Assembly: GCA_951799425.1 (NCBI GenBank)
Contig: OX637393.1
Location: 1,928,501 to 1,992,500, forward strand
DNA from: Ilex aquifolium
Taxonomy: Eukaryota > Streptophyta > Magnoliopsida > Aquifoliales > Aquifoliaceae
Reading direction: 5' to 3'
Length of the DNA: 64,000 bases
Each line of letters begins with the position of its first letter. Positions within the stretch are counted from its first letter, which is position 1. This document shows positions 55,748 to 64,000 of this stretch, in pieces. The notes beneath the pieces were generated by a model, which saw only the letters and a program-made list of their open reading frames with translations, ran no database searches and was not told the DNA's origin. Both the position numbers and the translations under genes were made by a program.

Positions 55748-58700
55748 ATGGGCAGTGCATCTACGGTGTCCCGAGGAGCAGCGAGTGGCAGAGGTCGAGG
55801 ACGAGGAAATAGTACTAGAGGTAGCGGTGCTGGTGGCAGTGGACCGAGTGGACCTAAGGCTGGAGATCGTGTCTTTGTACTTACTCAATGGGATGCTCAG
55901 GCGACCCCAGATGTGGTCATAGGTATGATATCTATTTTTGGTCGACAGGCACGAGTACTTATAGATTCAGGTGCCACACGTTCATTTATATCACTGTCAT
56001 TCTCCATGCATGTTAATAGATCACCTACTCCGTTAAACTGTGGATTGACTATAGCTACTCCCATGGGTGAATGTGTGACGACCAGGGTAATATATAGGAA
56101 GTGCCTAGTTCAGGTGGGTAATAGAGAATTACCTGCAGATCTGTTACCTTTTGACTTCCAAGATTTTGATTTGATTTTAGGAATGGATTGGTTATCTGCA
56201 TATCATACTACTATTGACTGTTTTCATAAAGAAGTAGTATTTAGAATTCCAAACGTTCCTTTGTTTTGGTTATTTGGAGAGCGACGCCTTGAGCCGAGGA
56301 ATTTGATATCAGCAATTAAAGTTAGGAAATTACTCAGGAAAGGATGTTATGGGTACTTGGCTTATGTGAAAGATACTCAGAGATGTACTCCTGAATTGAA
56401 GAATATTCATGTGGTTAATGAATTTGCTGATGTGTTTCTTGAAGAGTTACCTAGGTTACCAGTGGGTCGGGATGTGGAATTTACTATTGAGCTTGTGCCA
56501 GGAACTAGTCCCATATCCATTACTCCATACAGGATGGCTCCAACTGAATTGAAGGAACTTAAAGTGCAGTTGCAGGATTTGTTAGATCGGGAATTTATAC
56601 GACCTAGTGTATCTCCTTGGGGTGCACCAGTATTATTTGTAAAGAAGAAGGATGGCACTATGAGGTTATACATTGATTATAGACAGTTGAATAGGGTGAC
56701 TATCCGGAACAAGTATCCATTGCCACGTATCGATGATTTGTTGGACCAGCTACAGGGTGCCCGAGTGTTTTCAAAGATTGATCTTCGATCAGGATATCAT
56801 CAGTTGAAAGTAAGGGATGGTGTTAAATCGAAAACTGCTTTTCGGACCAGGTATGGACACTATGAGTTTCTGGTGATGTCATTTGGTGTGACTAATGCTC
56901 CTGCTGTATTTATGGATCTGATGAACCGAATATTTCAACCATATCTTGATTCATTTTTGATAGTATTTATTGATGATATATTGATATACTCCCGTAGTAT
57001 AGAGGAGCATACACAGCATTTGAGGGTGGTACTGCAAACATTGAGAGATAGGCAATTATTTGCCAAATTCAGTAAATGTGAGTTTTGGTTGGACAGGGTT
57101 GTGTTTTTGGGGCATGTATTTTCTAGTGATGGTGTATGTGTTGATCCAGCTAAGATTGATACTGTAGTTAACTAGGAGAAACCGAGGACAGTGACAGAGA
57201 TTCGGAGTTTTCTGGGATTGGCAGGTTATTATCGGAGGTTTGTACAAAATTTCTTCATTATAGCTATGCCTCTAACCCGATTGACTTGGAAGGGTGTGAA
57301 GTTTGAGTGGTCTGATAGATGTGAGCAGAGTTTCCAGGAGCTAAAGACCATATTGACGACTACATCAGTATTGACCATTCCGTCAAGTAGTGATGGGTTC
57401 GTGGTTTATAATGATGTCTCACATCAAGGTTTGGGTTGTGTGTTGATGCAGCACGGTAGAGTGGTAGCTTATGCCTCCAGGCATCTGAAACCACATGAGT
57501 GCAATTATCCTACCCACGATTTGAAGCTTGCAGCTATTGTATTTGCACTGAGGTTGTGAAGACATTTTCTATATGGGGTTACATGTGAGATTTATACAGA
57601 TCACCAGAGTTTGAAATATCTGTTTACCCAGAAAGAGTTAAAAACCTGAGGCAGCGACGCTGGATTGAGCTTATGCTTTGAGCCGAAAATCATTAGACAG
57701 ATTGGCTAGTTTACGAGTGATTCGGAGAGGTTTATTTGTAGATTTGAAATCATTGAGAGTGCAGTTGGGGATATTAGAGACTGCAGTTTTACTTGCTACG
57801 CTAACTTTGAGACCAGTGCTGGTGGATAGGATCAGAGAGGCACAACAGTATGATCTCCAGATTGAGAAATTGAAGGAAGAGGTGAAGACTGGGGTGAAGA
57901 CTGATTTTATTGTTGATAGTGCTGATGTTTTATTATTTGGTTCTCGATTATATGTACCTAACGATGCAGGGTTAAAAAGAGAGATTCTGGAGGAGGTACA
58001 CAGTTCAGCATATGCTATGCATCCAGGTAGTACAAAGTTGTATCATGACCTGAGATAGCATTATTGGTGGCCTGGAATGAAACGAGATATAACTGAGTTT
58101 GTGGCTCGATGTTTGGTATGTCAGCAGGTGAAGGCTGAGCATCAAAGAACAGCCGGGTTATTACAGTCTCTACCGATTTCAGAATGGAAGTGGGAGCATA
58201 TCACTATGGATTTTGTGAGTAATTTGCCCCGTACGCAGAAAAGACATGAGACCATTTGGGTGATAGTTGATAGATTGACAAAATCTGCTCATTTTCTAGC
58301 TATTAAGATGTCCTATGCTCTTGACAGGCTAGCTAGATTGTACATTGATGAGATTGTGAGATTGCATGGTGTATCTGTATCTATTGTCTCTGACAGGGAT
58401 CCACGCTTTACTTCGAGGTTTTGGCCTAACTTACAGACTGCGCTAGGCACTACTTTGAAGTTTAGTACAACATTCCACCCACAAACAGATGGACAGTCGG
58501 AGCGTACTATTCAGACATTGGAGGACATGTTAAGAGCTTGTGTCATGGACCTTCGAGGTAACTGGGATAATTATTTGCCTTTGATTGAATTTGCTTATAA
58601 TAACAGCCACCGGAGTTCAATTGAAATGGCACCATATGAAACTTTGTATGAGAGGAAATGTACGACCCTAGTGTGCTGGATTAAAGTTGGTGAGAGAAAG

Positions 58701-59260
58701 TTATTGGGTCCAGAGATTGTGCAAATGATTGCTGATTAGATTAAAGTTATACAGGAGAGATTACGGAGTGCACAGAGCAGACATTGTAGTGTATAGAGCA
58801 GGCAGAAAAGTTATGCAGATAATCGACGTTGTGACTTAGAATTTGAGATCGGTGATCGAGTATTCCTACGGGTGGTCATTCGTTTTGGAAAGAAAGGAAA
58901 GTTGGCTCCCAGGTATGTTGGTTCGTACAGCATTGTAGAGCGGATTGGAGCTGTTGCATACCGGTTGAAGTTACCAGTGGAGTTGTCCAGGTTGCATGAT
59001 GTATTTCATGTGTCTATGCTACGGAAGTACTTGCCTGACCCATCACATGTGTTGACTTCAGAACGATGGAGTTAGCTGAGGATTTGACTTATGTAGAGCA
59101 GCCGGTTCAGATTTTGGGTAGGAAGGAGAAAATATTACGCATAGAGACGATACCGTTGGTAAAGGTTTTGTGGCGTAGTCACTCAGTAGAGGAAGCAACC
59201 TGGGAGACTGAGGAGAGTATGCGGGCTCAATATCCTCATTTGTTTAGTGCAGGTAAGTAA
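55748..59260 (+). pseudogene. pol: protease, RT, RNase H, integrase, chromodomain-like tail
   Basis: Protease motif [11 protein letters not shown] (about 55960). RT with [22 protein letters not shown] and catalytic FIDD (56966-56977). RNase H with [10 protein letters not shown] (57470). Integrase with HHCC region (58010-58140) and core around DFVSNLPRTQ, SDRDPRFTSRFW and FHPQTDGQSERT. The tail VLWRSHSVEEATWETEE (about 59165-59215) is chromodomain-like. In-frame stops occur at 57173, 57557, 58056 and 58737; about 20 codons seem deleted near 57672 (between RNase H and the integrase N-terminus). Not functional. Confidence 0.9.
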
Positions 59261-59283
59261 TTTCGAGGATGAAATTTTTATTA

Positions 59284-59295
59284 GTAGGGGAGAGT
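59284..59295 (+). other. Polypurine tract
   Basis: AGTAGGGGAGAGT directly precedes the 3' LTR, the expected site for plus-strand priming. Confidence 0.8.
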
Positions 59296-61776
59296 TGTGA
59301 GACCCAATCATGCATTGCATGCATATTAGCATAATTTTGTGGGCTAAATTGTAATTATGTAAAATTATTTAAGGGTTAATTAAATTAAATATTTTATAGG
59401 CATGGTGTGTGTGAGCATACATTGGGTATGTGAACCCCGTTAGTGATGTGTTAGTGAGACCCATTTATAGAAATTTCATGTGTGAAAATACTAGTGGGTC
59501 GATTTTAAAATCACTTAAAAACTTGGGGGGAGGCAAGCGTAATTATTCAATTAAGTTTACACTTGTTCAAATATAAAATTGGTGAGTCTTTAGTCATGTT
59601 AGGTGGGTGTGTGCATGCATGCCGTGTGTGTATGTGTGTGTGTTTTAAGGTGTAGAGGTGTGTGTGTGTGTGTGTAATTCAAGTGTAAAAGTGTGTGTAC
59701 GCGTTTAAAAGATAAAACAGTGTGTGTGTGTGTTCTTGCTTACTGGAAACCGAGAGTGAGGGAGAGTACAAAAGAGGAAAGGTTTATATATGTGTGAGTG
59801 TGTCCTTTGAGCTGAGAGCAAGGAAAAAAGAAGAAGAAAGCAAGAGAAAGGTGGGTGTGTGTGTGTGTTCATTTTAGTGTGTGTGTGGTTAATTTTAAGC
59901 AAGTGTGTGTGGACTGTTTTGTGGGTTGTTTTATTTTAAGTTTAAGCATGGGTTGTGATTAATTTTAGTATGTACGTATTTATATATGTGTGGGCTGTTT
60001 TAGCATGTTTTAATTAGTGGTTGTTTTAATGTAATTTCATGGACTGTTTTAGTTAACTTCAAAACAGATTTTCGTGAGTTTAAATTAAGAGTATTAAACT
60101 TAATTTGAGGGCTGTTAAGTAGGTGTTCTAAATAGGTATTAAACTAGGTGTGAGAAAAATGTGGAAATGCATATAGAAATGCTTGGAATGCTTTAGGTAG
60201 GCTGTGTTGGAATTGAGATTTTTGGGTGTGAAACGGAGAGGTTAAAGGGTTCAATAAGAGGCTGAAATTGCATGATTAAATGTGTGTGTGAGATTAAGTG
60301 TGACGGTTTTAAATAAAAAGTGCGATAGAAGTTGGAAATGGGTGTCGGTAACGCCGAAACCCTGATTTCTAAATGTTATTATCACATATGTGAATTTTAA
60401 TCCAAATGATCTGAAATTTTGCATGCAGCATTTTTAAATGATGTTTGATGTGATAATATGACTTTTGAATGCAAATGAGTATAATATCCGGTGTGAAATG
60501 TATGAAATGCCGGAAGTGCAGTTTTTAAGATTCGGGGTTGAAATGTGTAAAAATGGGCCCCTGGTCAATGTGTTTGACCTACTTAATCCTAATTGTGATT
60601 AATGTGAGTGATTTTGGAGATTTGGAGAAAAAATGTGATCCCTAGAATAAAAGTGCTAGTGTGTGAGTGGATAGTGCGGTAACCGGAGTTACCGGGGCAC
60701 TTTGGGGTGCATCATTTTGCATGCATCAGTGTATGATTAACTATTAAATGTGATAAACATATTGATATTGTAATTACAAATGTGTTAGGTGGAACGGGGT
60801 GAGACGGTCGGTGTTGGAACAGATACAGTAACACCAAAAGGATCCACCGATAGGACCGAAGGGCCGTAGATTTGTACAATTAAGGTGGGTGTATATCTTT
60901 ATATGTTTCGGAAATGCTATTATAAGATGATAGTAAATGATAGAATTTAATAGCATTTCTCCAGGATTATGTGCTATGTGCTTATATGATTGAATGATGT
61001 TTTGTACTATGTACTGTGGAATGTGGCGCACTGTTTGAGACAGGAGCGTCGATGCCTGATCACTGGACGTGCAGTGGTGTGCTAGCACTATGGTGTTCCC
61101 GGGATGTTCGGGAGACACGGATCCATGTGGGATCGATTACCCGATGAGGGGTAATATGGAGGTGATGTGGCTTGTGAATTCTTTGGAATTAGATTGATGA
61201 TATTGTTTGATATGTGTATCTATGTAGCATCTACATAATTCAGTGTATTACTATCATTTTCATTTCATATACAGCATGTATACTCACTGAGCGCGTGGTT
61301 TAGCTCACACTCCTATAGCTTCTCCTTTTCAGGTACTATAGAGAAAGAAGTAGACCTGTCCACTGTCCAGTCGATTGAGTTTTGTACAACGTTAGTGTGA
61401 TATCACTCAGGTTGAGTGTCTGTATGACTAATTGCTGGGTTGTGTATTATATTTATGAGAGATTATTATGGCAGGTTAATAATATATATTTGTATATAGA
61501 CTCAACAAACAGACTTTGTGATGTATGTTATATAGGTGTGGGATTTTGTATATGTCTATAATCTGGAAAACAAACAATTGGTACAAGTGTTTTATATATG
61601 GTACAGGTTATGAGACAGGTTTTACCATCATGCTTAATGACTAAGGTGATGGGTGGTGTTGTTGCACCTGTGAGATTATTTAATGTTTGATTAGTCCAGA
61701 TTATACATATATGTAAACAGGTGTATCAAAAACCCAGTCGCGTCTCATCCTTGGGAGACCGGGATGGGGCATGACA
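59296..61776 (+). repeat. 3' LTR of the Ty3/gypsy element
   Basis: 2,481 bases, TGTGAGACC...GGCATGACA, aligned along its length with 41991-44461. Slightly longer because of extra TG repeats (for example near 59655). Confidence 0.92.
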
Positions 61777-62254
61777 TGGGAGTATTTTTTTTTTTTTTTT
61801 GATGTATTAGTGTGTGTGTGTGTGTGTGTATTTTATTGTACTCGTATGTGTGGGGGTTTGTATTTTTTGGTATATTAATATGTGTGTGTATTTTAGTGTA
61901 ATAGTATTTGTGTTTTTTGGTATATATATTAGTGTGTGTGTTGTGGTGTATTAGTGTGTGTAGGTGTATGGGTGCATGAATGTATTTTGGTGTATTAGTG
62001 TGTATGTGTGTGTGTTTTAGTGTATCAATGTATATATTTGTGTGTGTAAAAATTTTTATTTTCTTCAAAAAAGCAATTTTTTTTTAAATTTTAGAAAAAA
62101 TATACATTTTTTTCTTATTTTGCTTTTCTAAAGTTCTTTTTTGATACAAAACAAACCAAATACTACTTTCTATTTTTTTTTTTACTTTAAAAAAAATCAA
62201 AAAAGCAAAAAAAAAAAATACTTTAGAAAAGCATCACCAAATGATGTTTAAATT
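61777..62254. mobile_element. Right half of the TG-rich MITE split by the Ty3 element
   Basis: TG microsatellites, then AT-rich sequence ending TTTAGAAAAGCATCACCAAA, the inverse counterpart of the terminus near 41483. Confidence 0.45.
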
Positions 62255-62375
62255 TATTCACTCGTTCAAATACCTTACATCGGCAAAAATTTAAATATGT
62301 ATACAAAGCTTTAATTGTTCAGAAATTATATTCTCTCCACTAAGTAGTATCAAAACTCTTTCTAACTACAGTAAT

Positions 62376-62921
62376 CAATGGCGGATCCACAGTGGGGGCA
62401 GTGGGGGCAGCTGCCCCCACTGGAATTTTAAAACTTTTTGGGGAGTAAGTATAATTTTAAAAATTTTAAAATTTATTAGAGATTTGCCCCCACTGAATTT
62501 TTTTTAAAAGATTTATAGGTAGTTATGATATTTTTGACAAATATATGGGTCACTTATAAATGTCAAAAAAATTCCTTTGAAAGGCTAAATGCCTCAATTA
62601 TGTGTTTTTTAAATTATTTTGATTTGGTGTTTTTAATAGTTTTATTGTGATTGGTTAAGTAATTCCTATACCAAAGTTTAGTTTAATAAAACAGTCATAG
62701 TTTGAACCAAATTTTTTGGTTCAAAATTTTTTGTTAGGTGATTAGGTCTTATAGATAAATTTATCGTGAACTTTTTTTGTCTCTTTTATATAACGCTCAT
62801 GTATATGAGTTGTTATTTTAAATGGCGTTCTATTAATGAAATTATACTTTTGTGAACATTAATAATTTTAATATTCATATGGTTTAAGTTGCCCCCACTG
62901 GACAAAATTTCTGGCTCCGCC
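62376..62921. mobile_element. hAT-type MITE, related to 53182-54006
   Basis: Left end CAATGGCGGATCCACAGTG, right end TTTCTGGCTCCGC, inverted similarity GGCGGAKCCA. CAGTAAT flanks both sides (62369-62375 and 62922-62928). It contains GGGGGCAGCTGCCCCCAC as in the other copy and ends TTGCCCCCACTGG. Confidence 0.75.
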
Positions 62922-62928
62922 CAGTAAT

Positions 62929-63238
62929 ATAGTAGTAATTTCAGTATTTTGGCATCCGGCCCGGGGCCAGCCTAATAACTTGGAGTCTGAATAAAGATTG
63001 CATTTTTTATTTATTTATTTTTGGTTTACAAACTGCAAAAATTATTTGGGCATGGTCCATCCTAGGGGCACATCAGAGTTAGGTTTTGTATCCACTTTTA
63101 GAAGTAACTTCAATTAATCAACATGAAATAGGGGGTGACCTTACAAATTTTACTGGGGCAGTGATCCACTATAGATTACTAGTTTTAGCTTTCTCACTAC
63201 ATTAGGAAAGAGGATTCTATAGACATGATACATATATA
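62929..63238. other. No gene seen
   Basis: AT-rich with T-runs; nothing recognisable. Confidence 0.4.
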
Positions 63239-63608
63239 CTAGTCATAACTCGTGCCTGAAGGCACAATAAAATATAAATATCGAGCGTTCAAAAAATTGA
63301 TTGTACTATACCAAATAAATTTTTTTTATTTCTTCGTTTCTTTCATTACATCATTTAAAATTAATTTTTACCTATTATTTTTTTTTAAAATAGCGTCAAA
63401 ATTTTGTCGAATTCGACAAATTTTTTTCAACACGTGTACACTATCGTGTATGGACAATGTATGAAATAAAAATTGTGTTAAATTACAAATTAATCAAATG
63501 TTAAATGATTAAACATGTGATGGAATTGAATGATGAGATGTTTTTAAGGGGAAAAAATGTATAGAGGATAAACTTTTAAACTCTTATGTGTTTTATTATA
63601 TATATATA
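63239..63608 (-). mobile_element. Helitron-like element, 3' end at 63239
   Basis: On the minus strand: TGTGCC-TTCA-GGCAC hairpin (63252-63266), GAGTTATGA, CTAG, T. The hairpin is identical to that in FQR1 intron 1. The element runs to the right; its 5' end must lie before the next terminus at 63609, but was not fixed. Confidence 0.55.
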
Positions 63609-64000
63609 CTAGCGATAACTCGTGCCTGAATGGTACAATTCAAAAAATTCAAAAATTAATCATGGATACAAAAAATTAAGCACTAAACATGAGTACGCAC
63701 TAAGCGGAAAGTCTACACTCATTTTTAACACACCCGCACCTTGCATACATGCTCTACAAAATATTTACCTATATAAAGATTCTCATGAAAATAAATTTCA
63801 GTGAAGAATAAAAAAAAAACCCAACTTTAATAGTCAAAGTCCCATAAATTTAAACTGAAGTTTAACAACATTTCAAGATTTATTTTTTATTAATTATAAG
63901 CTTTTTTTATTGATAATAACTTTTAAAATTGTAACTTGACACTTAAATATTATAATTTAATTCGTAATAATTATATTTTTTGTTCGATACCTCTTTTAAT
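63609..64000 (-). mobile_element. Helitron-like element, 3' end at 63609, continuing past the window
   Basis: Minus strand GTACCATTCAGGCAC (decayed hairpin), GAGTTATCG, CTAG, T. Same terminal family as the neighbour. The rest of the window, 63640-64000, is AT-rich without a gene and may be the element's body. Confidence 0.45.

Larger units (their letters stand above)
41991..61776 (+). mobile_element. Ty3/gypsy LTR retrotransposon (Del/Tekay-like), split by a 10-kb insert
   Basis: Boundaries are TGTGAGACC...GTGACA and TGTGAGACC...ATGACA. Flanks are TGGCA (41986-41990) and TGGGA (61777-61781), a 5-bp TSD with one change. Order: LTR, tRNA-Met PBS, gag, zinc knuckles, protease, RT, RNase H, integrase, chromodomain-like tail, polypurine tract, LTR. 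Pol order (integrase last) makes it Ty3/gypsy; the 2.5-kb LTRs and C-terminal chromodomain-like segment suggest the Del/Tekay chromoviruses. gag is interrupted between about 45.3 and 55.1 kb by unrelated DNA. Without it the element would be about 9.7 kb. It is defective. Confidence 0.88.

Overview
This window is nuclear DNA of a flowering plant, almost certainly a eudicot. It is AT-rich and gene-poor, has GT-AG introns, and is crowded with plant transposon families (Ty3/gypsy, TRIM, SINE, hAT, MULE, PIF/Harbinger and Helitron remnants). The genes are typical angiosperm nuclear genes. I do not name a species. No rRNA, tRNA gene, CRISPR array or bacterial feature is visible.

Genes, left to right. 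(1) 5349-8010 (+): anthocyanidin reductase (ANR), six exons, 337 aa. (2) 9602-10795 (-) and (3) 14830-15966 (+): two intronless, paralogous P-class pentatricopeptide-repeat proteins of the mitochondrial type, divergently transcribed around a large fold-back repeat. (4) 17984-18349 (+): a small secreted or membrane protein of unknown function. (5) 21659-22580 (-): a two-exon DUF538 protein whose intron carries a (GA)n tract beside the 5' splice site. (6) 31263-35107 (-): an FQR1-type NAD(P)H:quinone oxidoreductase, four exons, 203 aa, with a 2.9-kb first intron filled with tandem Helitron-like copies. (7) 49726-51327 (-): an intact intronless berberine-bridge-enzyme-like FAD oxidase, 533 aa. 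The genes are unrelated in pathway; nothing suggests a metabolic cluster.

Mobile DNA. Many elements can be delimited exactly from target-site duplications (TSDs): Harbinger-like 506-1639 (TTA), MULE MITEs 2248-2562 and 25949-26498 (perfect 9-bp TSDs), hAT MITEs 24254-24840, 29582-30267, 53182-54006 and 62376-62921 (7-8-bp TSDs), a TRIM at 19269-19864, a SINE at 24945-25169 (11-bp TSD), a solo LTR at 39064-40074 (GACAC) and a Tourist-like element at 35857-38007 (TAA) with two Helitron 3' ends inside it. A fold-back element (11440-13405) has arms built of a minisatellite.

The right third is one nested structure. A Ty3/gypsy element of the Del/Tekay (chromovirus) type runs from 41991 to 61776 with 2.47-kb LTRs. 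It is split in gag by about 10 kb of other DNA (about 45.3-55.1 kb). That insert holds a Tat-like LTR/PBS fragment, a LINE RNase H remnant, the intact BBE-like gene and a MULE-like element that itself contains a hAT MITE and a SINE. The retroelement's own genes are broken by many stop codons, most explained by C-to-T (or G-to-A) change. The intact FAD oxidase within this dead element is the most striking object in the window; the fold-back between the two PPR paralogues and the Helitron stack in the FQR1 intron come next.
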